This document shows positions 18,018 through 27,745 of a stretch of 64,000 nt of DNA, piece by piece. This stretch comes from Bacillota bacterium (lineage in GTDB: Bacteria > Bacillota > Clostridia > Acetivibrionales > JAEXSP01): positions 124,001 through 188,000 of the forward strand of contig JAEXSP010000007.1 in NCBI GenBank assembly GCA_023453795.1, read 5' to 3'. Each line of letters opens with the position of its first letter. Within the stretch, counting starts at the first letter, position 1. Under the pieces are notes generated by a model. That model was not told the DNA's origin and did not search any database. It saw only the letters and a program-made list of their open reading frames with translations. The translations under genes and the position numbers were made by a program.

Positions 18018-21000
18018 ATGGAATCGTTGAAAAATTACATTTATAAGCAGGTTGCAAGCCAGAACATTTCACAGGCTGAAGCAAAGCAAATGCTGCTTGA
18101 GTTGAAGGAAAAGCCACAGGGGCATGATGAAGAAATTGCAATCATTGGTATGTCCGGGCGGTTTCCCAAGGCGAAAAACCTTGAAGAGTACTGGGATAAC
18201 ATCAGAGATGGAAGAATTTGCATAGACGAGCTTCCAAAGAGCAGAATCAAGGATACGGAAGCCTATTTGCTGAAGTTTCATCACCAGGAACTGGTTGAAG
18301 AAAACGCTATCAGGGAAGACGGACACCTTGACTTGAAATACGAAACAAGGGGCTTTCTCGATGAGATAGACAAGTTTGATGCGGCATTTTTCGGCATTCC
18401 CCCAAGGGAAGCAAGGACAATGGATCCTGATCAGAGGATGTTTCTGGAGGTTGCATATGAAGCCATAGAAGACGCAGGATACTGCGGGGACAGGATATAT
18501 GGTACAAATACCGGGGTTTTTGTCGGTTTGGACCATGTCTCGGAGCTTAAATACAAGCAGATTGCTATCTCCGATCCCATGGTAGTGACAGGCACATGGC
18601 CGAGTATTCTTTCAAGCCGGATTTCATACATATTCAATCTGCATGGTCCAAGTATTGTTATAGACACAGCCTGCTCCTCCGGACTTGTCTCCGTTCATAC
18701 CGCATGCAGCTCAATCAGGAATGGAGAATGTGAAATGGCAATAGTCGGCGGTTTGAGCAGTTTTAATTACCGCCCGAAGAATTTTAAGAGTCAGCTGAAT
18801 GAATTGGACTCTGTTGAATCGAGTGACAATACAGTAAAGACCTTTGACAAGAAAGCAAACGGAACAGTATGGGGAGAAGGATTGGGCGCTGTAGTATTAA
18901 AGTCCTTAAGCAAGGCACTTGCCGATGGCGACCCTATTCATGCTGTTATCAAGGCCAGTGCGATAAACAACGACGGTGCGTCGAACGGGATTACCGCTCC
19001 TGATGCGGGAGCGCAGGAGCGTCTCCTTGTGAATGTCTGGAAAAAAGCAAGGATTAATCCGGAATCAGTAGAGTATGTAGAAGCACATGGAACCGGAACC
19101 GTACTTGGAGATCCCATAGAGATAAAGGCTATGACCAATGCCTTCAGAGCATTTACAGATAAAAGGCAGTTTTGCGGAGTTGGTTCGGTTAAAACGAACA
19201 TAGGGCACCTGGTTGCAGCCTCGGGCCTGGCGTCCTTGTTGAAGGTGGTTATGATGCTGAAAAATAAGAGTATTCCACCCAGCAATAATTTTACCGAACC
19301 AAACCCATACATAAACTTTGCGGACTCTCCCGTATATATAAGCGACAGGCTGCGGAGATGGCAGAAGGGTGAATCTCCGAGAAGGGCCGGTATTAATTCT
19401 TTTGGCTTCAGCGGAACCAATTGTCATGTATTGCTTGAGGAGGCCCCTCAACGCATACAGGGAGCCGATTCAAAGAACAATGACTTTGAAATATTTACAG
19501 CTTCAGCAAGGAATCAACAGGTTTTAAAGCAGATTGCAAGAAATCTGCAAAGAGAATTTTCATCAAAAAACCATGACATCAGTGATGTATGTTATACAAG
19601 CAATACGGGAAGAGGCCATTATAACTGCAGGATAGTAATGCTGGTGAAGGATTTTGAGGACCTTCAGGAAAAAATTAATTATGTTGCAGAAACGGACTTT
19701 AATGAATTGAACAAGTTCGGGGTGTATTTCGGGGAACACAGGATTGCACCGGATAATAAGACAGTTCGTGAAAAAGGAGAAATTACAGAAGGTGAAAGAA
19801 GAAAAATGAGCAGGGCCGCTGAAGCGAAACTCAGCCAATTGCTTCAAAATTACAGCTATCCGGCGGCAGCAGAGCTGTGTGACCTTTATGTAAAGGGTGC
19901 AAAAGTAGAGTGGAAGGATTTGTATAATGGTCAGGGTAGAAGGAGAATCAATCTCCCTTATTATCCGCTTGAAAGGGTGCGCTACTGGTTCGAGGACAAG
20001 AGTGCCGGCAATAATCCGTCTAAGGAAACCGGTGTGAAAAAGGTCAAGGAAATTGCACATCCACTGGTGGATATATGTCTGGCCGAATCGCTTTATCAGG
20101 ACATTTACATGACAGAATTCAGTGTGGACAGGCATTGGGTGCTGAAAGACCATAAGATAATGGGCAACTATGTGATCCCGGGAACTACATATATTGAAAT
20201 GGCAGTAGAGATTTCAAAAAAATATTATGGCAGCAGCATAGAGATAAAGGACATCATTTACCTCACACCTGCTATTGTAAAGGAAAACGAAACAAGAGAA
20301 ATCCATACCATTCTGTCAAAGCAGAAGGGACATATTGAATTTACATTTGCCAGCAGAATCAATCCCGGGGAACTGGATGAACAGTGGATCAGACATGCTG
20401 AATTCAAGGTCTGCAAATTAGACGAAATTCAAGAAAAGGTGTCCGATATCAAGGATTTAGAGAGAAAACTCAACTCTGAAAAGGGTGAAGACGGAATAAT
20501 CGATACAAATCCAAGAGAGAGCGTAATCACATTGGGCCAAAGATGGCACAACGACAATATCGTAGCTGTAGGCAAGAGTGAAGCACTTGTGGAGCTGGGA
20601 CTTCCTGAAAGCATAGTTGATGACATCGGCAAGTTCAACCTGCATGTTGCAATGCTGGACAACGCTGTAAATGCAATCAGCCAGAGGATCGGAAAGGGGC
20701 TGTATCTTCCTTTCTTCTACAAGAGCCTGAAAGTTTACGGAAAGATGCCGGGCAGGTTCTACAGCCATATAAGGGTGAATGAAAAGACCTTGAAGGGTAT
20801 GGAAACCGTGACTTTTGACGTATCCCTTATAGATGAGGGCGGTAGAGTTTTCGCTGAGGTCAGTGACTACAGCATTAAAAAAGTCAGGGAGGATGAGTTC
20901 AATCCCGGAGAAATGACTGAAAAGGGCGGCGTTTATTTCGAAATTGCCTGGGTCGGCAGTGAACCCGACGATAGCAATAAAGACATTAAGGCTGGAAGCA

Positions 21001-22877
21001 TCCTTGTTCTTACAGACAGAGCAGGATACGGGGCAAAGCTTGCTGGGAAGCTCAGGGCTGACGGCTGCAGTGTTATTGAAGTGGAAGAAGGCGGCGGCTT
21101 TGAAAAGCTCAGTGACAGCAAGTACCGGATAGGCAGAAAGGAAAGTGATTACAGGGCGCTTTTCTCAGAATTGTCGGACAGGAACCTGACTCGTATTCTT
21201 CATATGATGACCCTGTCAAGGAGAGAAGTCATGAGCCTGGAGGATATTGAGGATGAGCAGGAGCTTGGGACTATTAGTCTGCTTTATCTGACAAAGGCAC
21301 TTGTTGCATGCAAATACAGCAAGGATATTGAAATCCTGCTGGTTTCAGAACATGCTAACGAGGTTTCAAAGAGAGAAAAGGTTCTAAAACCTATGAATTC
21401 GGCTTTTTTGGGCATGGGGAAGATCATTGCACTGGAGCATGAAAACATTAAATGCAGAGGCATTGATATTGACGAGGCTACAGGAATTGAATGCATCCTG
21501 CATGAGATGAAAGCTCAAAGTAGTACCTACATGTCATGCTACCGCGGGAATAAAAGATTTGTTGAAGAGTTAAGAAAGGTTGATCTGGAAAAGGTTCAGG
21601 GCAGTGAACCTGTGATAAGGGAAAACGGTGTCTATATAATTACCGGAGGTATGGGCGGGTTGGGACTTGAGATCGGCAAATACCTTTCGGGTAAAAACAA
21701 GGTAAAGATAGCTCTTATAAACCGGTCTGAGATGCCTGAAAGGGGACAATGGGATTCAGTGCTTGCAAAGGGTGAAGATAAAAAGCTTTGCAGGGCGATT
21801 GGGGCGGTGAGGCAAATAGAGCAATCCGGAAGTGAAGTAAGCTGTTATAGTGCAGATGTAGCAGACTTACATGCCATGGAGGACATATTGAACAATATAC
21901 GATCCTGTTACGGCGCCATAAACGGTGTTATCCACTGTGCAGGCATCGCTGGCGACGGCTTTATGATGTTCAAGGAGAAGGAGATGTTTGAAAGGGCTGT
22001 TTCTCCGAAGATCAAGGGAACATGGCTGCTCGACAGCCTGACCGATAAGGATGAACTGGATTTCTTCGTAATGTTCTCTTCCATACTTTCAATTTTCAGT
22101 GATCCCGGACAAGGCGACTACACAGCAGCCAATTCGTTCCTTGATTCATTTGCAGCATTACGGTCAAGGAAAGGCAAGCGGACTATTGCAATAAACTGGC
22201 CTGCGTGGAAGGAGACAGGCATGGCGGCCGATTATGGCATAAGGGAAGGGGATACTCCTGTTTTGCCAGTTTCTACAGCAAAAGCCTTAAGGTACTTTGA
22301 AGAAATTCTGGGTTCACAGACTCAAAGAGTGATGCCTGGGGAACTGAACTCTTTAAAACTTGTTAAGAGTAAGGAAGGGCTGCGCTTCAGGCTTTCAGAC
22401 CAGATAGAGGGTGTACTGGAAAAACACAAGGCAAGACTTGCTTCTGACAATAAACAGAAGGTGCTTGAGGAAAACAATGAGAAAACCCATATAAAAGGAA
22501 GAGTGGAAGAAAGCTATAATGACACGGAAGGCAGGATGGCTCAGATCTGGTCGAATGTACTGGGGCTTCAAGAGATAGATATTTTTGACAGCTTTTCTTC
22601 CCTTGGGGGTGACTCCATGATGGCAATACAATTACTAAAGGAAGTAAACAAGGTTTTTGAGGGTGCAATTGATATTTCGGATGTCTTTTCATACCCTTCG
22701 GTTCAGCAAATGTCTGCATATATAGATGAAAAGCTCGGGATAACCAAGGCGGAAAAGAAAGTAAGCAGGGAAGAAAATATGGAAATCACCGATGACAGCA
22801 TCAAGACACTTCTGGACGGACTGGAATCGGGAGAGACCTCTATTGAAAATGCATTAAAGATATTGGGCGGGAACTAG
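18018..22877 (+). CDS. Trans-AT polyketide synthase module 2: KS-DH-KR-ACP
   Basis: Second malonyl extension, again expected to leave a double bond. The N-terminal 33 residues (YIYKQVASQNISQAEAKQML) form a helical docking segment facing the C-terminal helix of the previous protein. KS (35-460) is complete: DTACSS near 217, EAHGTGT, NIGH. DH (about 680-970) has HKIMGNYVIPG near 711 and the second-half aspartate in LDNAVN near 880. KR (980-1450) has GGMGGLG near 1210, AGIAGDG, MFSS and GDYTAANSF. ACP (about 1495-1565) has GGDS near 1530. The end (TDDSIKTLLDGLESGETSI) is the next docking helix. It is very similar in order and sequence to its neighbours, indicating module duplication. The gap to the previous gene is 18 bases, consistent with one operon. 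Confidence 0.94.
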   Translation: MESLKNYIYKQVASQNISQAEAKQMLLELKEKPQGHDEEIAIIGMSGRFPKAKNLEEYWDNIRDGRICIDELPKSRIKDTEAYLLKFHHQELVEENAIREDGHLDLKYETRGFLDEIDKFDAAFFGIPPREARTMDPDQRMFLEVAYEAIEDAGYCGDRIYGTNTGVFVGLDHVSELKYKQIAISDPMVVTGTWPSILSSRISYIFNLHGPSIVIDTACSSGLVSVHTACSSIRNGECEMAIVGGLSSFNYRPKNFKSQLNELDSVESSDNTVKTFDKKANGTVWGEGLGAVVLKSLSKALADGDPIHAVIKASAINNDGASNGITAPDAGAQERLLVNVWKKARINPESVEYVEAHGTGTVLGDPIEIKAMTNAFRAFTDKRQFCGVGSVKTNIGHLVAASGLASLLKVVMMLKNKSIPPSNNFTEPNPYINFADSPVYISDRLRRWQKGESPRRAGINSFGFSGTNCHVLLEEAPQRIQGADSKNNDFEIFTASARNQQVLKQIARNLQREFSSKNHDISDVCYTSNTGRGHYNCRIVMLVKDFEDLQEKINYVAETDFNELNKFGVYFGEHRIAPDNKTVREKGEITEGERRKMSRAAEAKLSQLLQNYSYPAAAELCDLYVKGAKVEWKDLYNGQGRRRINLPYYPLERVRYWFEDKSAGNNPSKETGVKKVKEIAHPLVDICLAESLYQDIYMTEFSVDRHWVLKDHKIMGNYVIPGTTYIEMAVEISKKYYGSSIEIKDIIYLTPAIVKENETREIHTILSKQKGHIEFTFASRINPGELDEQWIRHAEFKVCKLDEIQEKVSDIKDLERKLNSEKGEDGIIDTNPRESVITLGQRWHNDNIVAVGKSEALVELGLPESIVDDIGKFNLHVAMLDNAVNAISQRIGKGLYLPFFYKSLKVYGKMPGRFYSHIRVNEKTLKGMETVTFDVSLIDEGGRVFAEVSDYSIKKVREDEFNPGEMTEKGGVYFEIAWVGSEPDDSNKDIKAGSILVLTDRAGYGAKLAGKLRADGCSVIEVEEGGGFEKLSDSKYRIGRKESDYRALFSELSDRNLTRILHMMTLSRREVMSLEDIEDEQELGTISLLYLTKALVACKYSKDIEILLVSEHANEVSKREKVLKPMNSAFLGMGKIIALEHENIKCRGIDIDEATGIECILHEMKAQSSTYMSCYRGNKRFVEELRKVDLEKVQGSEPVIRENGVYIITGGMGGLGLEIGKYLSGKNKVKIALINRSEMPERGQWDSVLAKGEDKKLCRAIGAVRQIEQSGSEVSCYSADVADLHAMEDILNNIRSCYGAINGVIHCAGIAGDGFMMFKEKEMFERAVSPKIKGTWLLDSLTDKDELDFFVMFSSILSIFSDPGQGDYTAANSFLDSFAALRSRKGKRTIAINWPAWKETGMAADYGIREGDTPVLPVSTAKALRYFEEILGSQTQRVMPGELNSLKLVKSKEGLRFRLSDQIEGVLEKHKARLASDNKQKVLEENNEKTHIKGRVEESYNDTEGRMAQIWSNVLGLQEIDIFDSFSSLGGDSMMAIQLLKEVNKVFEGAIDISDVFSYPSVQQMSAYIDEKLGITKAEKKVSREENMEITDDSIKTLLDGLESGETSIENALKILGGN

Positions 22878-22929
22878 GCAGGAAGCTTTTTTAGCGGAAG
22901 AACCATGGATTGAGAGGGGCAGTGTGGGG

Positions 22930-25900
22930 ATGAGTAACAAGGATACCATTAATAGGTATATTCTCGAAGAGAATAAGAAGGGCAATATTAACAAGGAAAT
23001 GTCTTTGCTCATACTAAAAGAGATAAATCAGAGCAGAGAATTTCAGAGGGATGAAATAGCAATTATAGGTCTGGCTTGTAAATTCCCATGTGCTGATAAT
23101 GCCGATGAATACTGGTTTAATTTGAAAAACGGAGTGGAGGTCATCCGCAATTTTCCTGAAAAGAGGGCTAAGGAGCAGGGAAAGGGTATCAACATGAAAG
23201 CCGGCTGGCTTGAGAGCGTATCTGGTTTCGATGCGGGATTTTTCAGAATTTCTCCAAAGGAAGCTATTTCCATGCACCCAACTCAAAGGCTGTTCCTTGA
23301 AACTGTATGGGAGGCAATTGAGGATGCCGGTTATTCGAATGAAGGAATATACGGTTCGAAAACAGGTGTTTATGTAGGTATTGATCATACCTACCAGATG
23401 GAATACAACAAAATGACCGAGCATCAGGATCTTTTGGTAATGACAGGCTCAATGACTTCTGTTCTTGCAAGCAGGATATCTTATATACTCAACCTTCACG
23501 GTCCGAATCTTGTTGTGGATACTGCATGTTCCTCTGGACTGGTAGCTACTCATCTGGCGTGTAAAGCTCTAAAAAACAAGGAATGTGATATGGCCGTTGC
23601 AGGTGGCATAAATCTGATACGGCAAATAGATGCGAATTTCGACAGCGTTGAATCAGACGACGGAATACTTTGCGCTTTTGATAAAAAGTCAAAAGGCACC
23701 GTCTGGGGAGAGGGTGTAGGCTTTGTTATTCTCAAACCACTTGAAAAGGCTGTGAAGGACAGGGATAACATATATGCTGTAATCAAGGGAAGTGCAATCG
23801 GAAATGATGGTACAACTAACGGAATAACGGCTCCAAGCGCAGAAACACAGACTGAAACCATACTCAATGCCTGGGAGGATTCGGGTTTGAATCCAGAAAC
23901 CATTTCATATCTTGAAGCCCATGCTACAGGTACGGTACTTGGTGATCCGGTAGAGGTGAAAGGCATTAAAACCGCTTTTGAAAAATTCACAAAAAGAAAG
24001 CAGTTTTGCGGAATCGGCTCGGTGAAGCCGAATATAGGCCATGGCGTGAGTGCGGCTGCAATTGCCTCGCTCTTAAAAGTTGTACTGGCAATGAAAAACG
24101 GTCAGATACCTCCGAATATCAATTTTACAGAACCGAATCCTTTTATAGATTTCTCCGAATCTCCGCTTTATGTGAATGACAAACTGAAAAACTGGGACAG
24201 TGGTGACAACCCGAAGCGTGCAGGAGTGAGCTCCTTCGGTTTCAGCAGGACAAATTGCCATATGGTTCTGGAGGAAGCTCCCAAGTTGCCTGAAAGTACA
24301 ATGAATAATGGACCCTTCGTGTTTACATTGTCAGCAAGAAGCGAAAATGCCTTAAAGAATTATATAAGCAGATATTGCAAATTTGTCAAGGAATCCGGTG
24401 AAATAGGTCTGGGTGATTTATGCTTTACAGGAAGCACAGGCAGGATGCATTACCAAAGCAGATTGGCTATGCTTGTTAAAGACACAGGGGATCTGGCTGA
24501 AAAGCTTAATATACTAAACGATGCAAAGTTGGACGAAATACATGACGCAAATATTTTTTACGGCGAGCATAGAGTCGTATCGGACAATATGAGGCAAAAC
24601 CTGCCGGGAGAGATCACTAAAAGCGAGAAGAGGGAGATTGATAAATACACTTCCGAAATGCTTGAACAGCTTGAGGACTTGAAAAACAGGTCAATTGACA
24701 AGGAACTCCGTGAAATTTGCAGCATGTACATAAAGGGAGCGGATGTTAAATGGATGGAGCTCTACAAAAACTGTACATATAAAAAGATCAGCCTTCCTAC
24801 ATATCCTTTCGAACATAAGACATATTGGATTAAACAACAGACTGATAAAGAAGTATCAAAGCCGGAAGCAGGGGTGAGAATGCATCCCTTGATTGACAGA
24901 TGTCTTGTAAAAACTCTTGATCAGGAAATTTACCTGACCGAATTCAGTGTGGACAGGCACTGGGTTTTAACCGAGCATGTCATTATGGGGATGAATGTCA
25001 TACCGGGTATCACATACCTGGAGATGGCAAGAGCAGCAGCAAAAAACTCTTGCGGTGGGATATGCGCAGAACTTTCGGATGTTGTTTTTTTAGCTCCGCT
25101 TGTAGTGGATAAGAATGAGACAAAAGAAGTTCATACGATTATCAGGAGGGAAAAAGGGTTATTAAGCTTCAAAATAGCCAGCAGGAGTAAGCCTGAGAAT
25201 ACAGAGGCTGAAGAAACATGGCTGATACATGCAGAGGGAACGATATGTCCGGAAACAAAGGAGGACAAGGGAGTTGTAAACCTGAAAATCCTGCATGACA
25301 GGTGCAGCAAAGAGGAGCTTAATGTAGACATGAGCTCACCAATGGGCGGTTTCACTTTTGGCCCAAGATGGAGAAACGTTAAAAGGGCACTGATCGGGGA
25401 TGGAGAGGTATTGACAGAGCTTGAGATAGATAATGCCTTCAGTGATGATACGAAAGAATATGTCCTGTACCCTTCCCTACTTGACAATTCTGTGAACCTG
25501 GCAATAGAAAAATTGGCCAATAGGGTGGAAGAAGGTTTATATCTCCCCATTTCCTACAAGAGCCTGAAAATATACAAGCCGATACCGCCAAGATTTTTCA
25601 GCCATCAGAAAATAAACGGCGTTTTGGAAAAAGGCATGCAGACAGTTTCGATGGACATAGCACTTATAGATGAAAATGGCGGAATTATCGCAGATATCAA
25701 GGGGTATGTTATAAAAAAGGTATTCAAGGATGCTTTCAAACCATCGGTAATGAAAAAAGAGCAGTATCATGTTACCGGATGGTCCCTTCAGGACATCAAA
25801 ATGAAAAGGGCGGCAAGCGGGAGTGTTTTGTTATTCAAGGACGAAAATGGGATTTCTGACCAGGTTGCAGCCAAAATGAGACAGGAAGGAAGAAATGTAA

Positions 25901-27717
25901 TAGAAGTAAGCTACGGTGACGGTTTTAAGAAGTTTGGAGGGGACAGCTTCCAGGTGTCTAATGATGAAGCAGGTTACATGGACTTGATGGAAGGAATCAA
26001 GTCGAAAAACATAACTCAGATCGTTCATATGATGAGCATTGTACCTGAAAGCGAAGTTGACTCTGTTGAGGCTATTGAGGACAGGAAGAACAGGAGTTTA
26101 TACAGCATGTTTTACCTGGTCAGGTCTCTGATTGCCAACAAGATGGCTAAGGACCTGGACATCCTGCTTGTTTCGGATTATGTCAACGAAGTCACAGGAG
26201 AGGAAACCCGTATCAATCCCCACAATGCGCCTTTGTTTGCAATTGGGAAGGTGGCCCGGAACGAACATGAAGGGCTTAGCTGCCGGAGTATGGACATAGA
26301 TGTCAAAACTACCGCTAGTGATATTATAAACGAGATTTACAGTGAGACTCTGGATTATATGATTGCTTACCGTGAAGGAAAAAGGTATGTTGAAGAGTTC
26401 AGTGAGATAGCAGTTGAGACTGTTCCTGCTTCAGGAACTGAAATCAGGGATGACGGTGTATACCTTATTACAGGCGGTACCGGAGGGATAGGTCTTGAAG
26501 TTGCAAAGCACCTGGCATCAAAGGCCAGAGTGAATATAGCTTTTGTCAACAGATCGTCACTGCCCGGAAGGGATGACTGGAAAGAGATACTTGAAAGGAA
26601 TGATGACAAAAAGCTTTGCGGTAAGCTTAAGTCAATTATTGAAATAGAAAACACAGGGTCGAAGGTTGTTTGCTGCAGTGCAGATGTTACATCCTACAGT
26701 GATTTAAAGGTGGTAATCGATGAGCTGAGAACCGAATTCGGAAGGATAAACGGTGTCATACACAGCGCCGGAATTGCAGGAGAAGGGCTAATAATAAGAA
26801 AAGACGAAGCCAGGTTCAGAGAGGTAATCGCTCCCAAAGTGGAAGGAACCTGGATTTTGGACAGACTCACAAGACAGGATAAACCCGATTTCTTTATTAT
26901 GTTCTCATCAATCCTGTCATTTGCAGGCGTTATGGGACAGGCCGATTATGCCGCTGCAAACTCATATATGGATTCATATGCGGCATACAGAAATAAAACC
27001 GCAGGAAAAACCGCCGCCGTTAACTGGAGTGTGTGGAATGAGACAGGAATGGCTCAGGATTATAACATGGATGAAGTAAGGGGCTTGTATAAAACGGTAA
27101 CAAATGACATGGGGATGGAGGCCTTTGAAAATATTCTGAATAAGGACATAACAAGGCTTGTAGTAGGAGAATTGGATTATGGAAGAATAGCCCTCAATGA
27201 GGGCGGGCTGGGAATAAACCTCTCAAAGGAACTAAAGGAGAAGGTTTTAAGGAAATGTGAAGTAATAAAAGCAAAAAATTCTGCCTTAAACAGGAATCAG
27301 CCACAGAAGGTGGTTATCAGTAATGTTGCCGGGGCAAGCGGGGTAGAAACGCAAATTGCTCAAATCTGGTCAGAAGTAATGGCATTGGAGGAAGTAAACC
27401 TGTTCGACAGCTTCAGTGAACTCGGAGGGGATTCAATTATGGCTGCAAGCCTTATGAAAGCTATAAACAAGGTGTTCCCCGGTGCGATGGACATTTCTGA
27501 CATATTCACATATCCGACAATAAAGCTGATGGCAGAGCAGGTCGGCAAAAGGCTCGGAATTGACCCCGCTCAAGATGGAAAGTCAGACACCTCTTCAGAA
27601 ATCAGCCGTGATTCGGAGTCTGAAATCGAGGAGATAATGAACCGTCTGGCAAGGGGCGAGATTTCAACTTCAGAGGCAGATGAACTAATTGAAATACACT
27701 CCGGATCGGGAAAATAA
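22930..27717 (+). CDS. Trans-AT polyketide synthase module 3: KS-DH-KR-ACP with unusual motif residues
   Basis: Third malonyl extension. Order as in modules 1 and 2: N-terminal docking helix (INRYILEENKKGNINKEMSL), KS (35-445; DTACSS near 198), DH (HVIMGMNVIPG near 682; LDNSVN near 851), KR (GGTGGIG near 1181; MFSS; ADYAAANSY), ACP (GGDS near 1500), C-terminal helix (EIEEIMNRLARGEISTSEA). Three normally invariant spots differ. The KS histidine motif is EAHATGT instead of EAHGTGT. The KS C-terminal motif reads FSRTNCH where the others read GTNCH. The KR B-type aspartate is replaced by glutamate (AGIAGEG). The catalytic Cys, His, His, Ser and Tyr remain, so activity is likely kept. ATG 22930 is chosen after GAGAGGGG; the in-frame GTG at 22924 is the alternative. 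Confidence 0.93.
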   Translation: MSNKDTINRYILEENKKGNINKEMSLLILKEINQSREFQRDEIAIIGLACKFPCADNADEYWFNLKNGVEVIRNFPEKRAKEQGKGINMKAGWLESVSGFDAGFFRISPKEAISMHPTQRLFLETVWEAIEDAGYSNEGIYGSKTGVYVGIDHTYQMEYNKMTEHQDLLVMTGSMTSVLASRISYILNLHGPNLVVDTACSSGLVATHLACKALKNKECDMAVAGGINLIRQIDANFDSVESDDGILCAFDKKSKGTVWGEGVGFVILKPLEKAVKDRDNIYAVIKGSAIGNDGTTNGITAPSAETQTETILNAWEDSGLNPETISYLEAHATGTVLGDPVEVKGIKTAFEKFTKRKQFCGIGSVKPNIGHGVSAAAIASLLKVVLAMKNGQIPPNINFTEPNPFIDFSESPLYVNDKLKNWDSGDNPKRAGVSSFGFSRTNCHMVLEEAPKLPESTMNNGPFVFTLSARSENALKNYISRYCKFVKESGEIGLGDLCFTGSTGRMHYQSRLAMLVKDTGDLAEKLNILNDAKLDEIHDANIFYGEHRVVSDNMRQNLPGEITKSEKREIDKYTSEMLEQLEDLKNRSIDKELREICSMYIKGADVKWMELYKNCTYKKISLPTYPFEHKTYWIKQQTDKEVSKPEAGVRMHPLIDRCLVKTLDQEIYLTEFSVDRHWVLTEHVIMGMNVIPGITYLEMARAAAKNSCGGICAELSDVVFLAPLVVDKNETKEVHTIIRREKGLLSFKIASRSKPENTEAEETWLIHAEGTICPETKEDKGVVNLKILHDRCSKEELNVDMSSPMGGFTFGPRWRNVKRALIGDGEVLTELEIDNAFSDDTKEYVLYPSLLDNSVNLAIEKLANRVEEGLYLPISYKSLKIYKPIPPRFFSHQKINGVLEKGMQTVSMDIALIDENGGIIADIKGYVIKKVFKDAFKPSVMKKEQYHVTGWSLQDIKMKRAASGSVLLFKDENGISDQVAAKMRQEGRNVIEVSYGDGFKKFGGDSFQVSNDEAGYMDLMEGIKSKNITQIVHMMSIVPESEVDSVEAIEDRKNRSLYSMFYLVRSLIANKMAKDLDILLVSDYVNEVTGEETRINPHNAPLFAIGKVARNEHEGLSCRSMDIDVKTTASDIINEIYSETLDYMIAYREGKRYVEEFSEIAVETVPASGTEIRDDGVYLITGGTGGIGLEVAKHLASKARVNIAFVNRSSLPGRDDWKEILERNDDKKLCGKLKSIIEIENTGSKVVCCSADVTSYSDLKVVIDELRTEFGRINGVIHSAGIAGEGLIIRKDEARFREVIAPKVEGTWILDRLTRQDKPDFFIMFSSILSFAGVMGQADYAAANSYMDSYAAYRNKTAGKTAAVNWSVWNETGMAQDYNMDEVRGLYKTVTNDMGMEAFENILNKDITRLVVGELDYGRIALNEGGLGINLSKELKEKVLRKCEVIKAKNSALNRNQPQKVVISNVAGASGVETQIAQIWSEVMALEEVNLFDSFSELGGDSIMAASLMKAINKVFPGAMDISDIFTYPTIKLMAEQVGKRLGIDPAQDGKSDTSSEISRDSESEIEEIMNRLARGEISTSEADELIEIHSGSGK

Positions 27718-27745
27718 TGCTGAGGGTTTCAGGGGGATTTACAAG

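Noticed and set aside
19563..20153. 196-codon open frame on the minus strand
   Set aside because: It lies fully inside the KS-DH region of PKS module 2, has no ribosome site and no recognisable domains. It is a shadow of strong coding on the other strand, as are the other long minus-strand frames across 3-50 kb.
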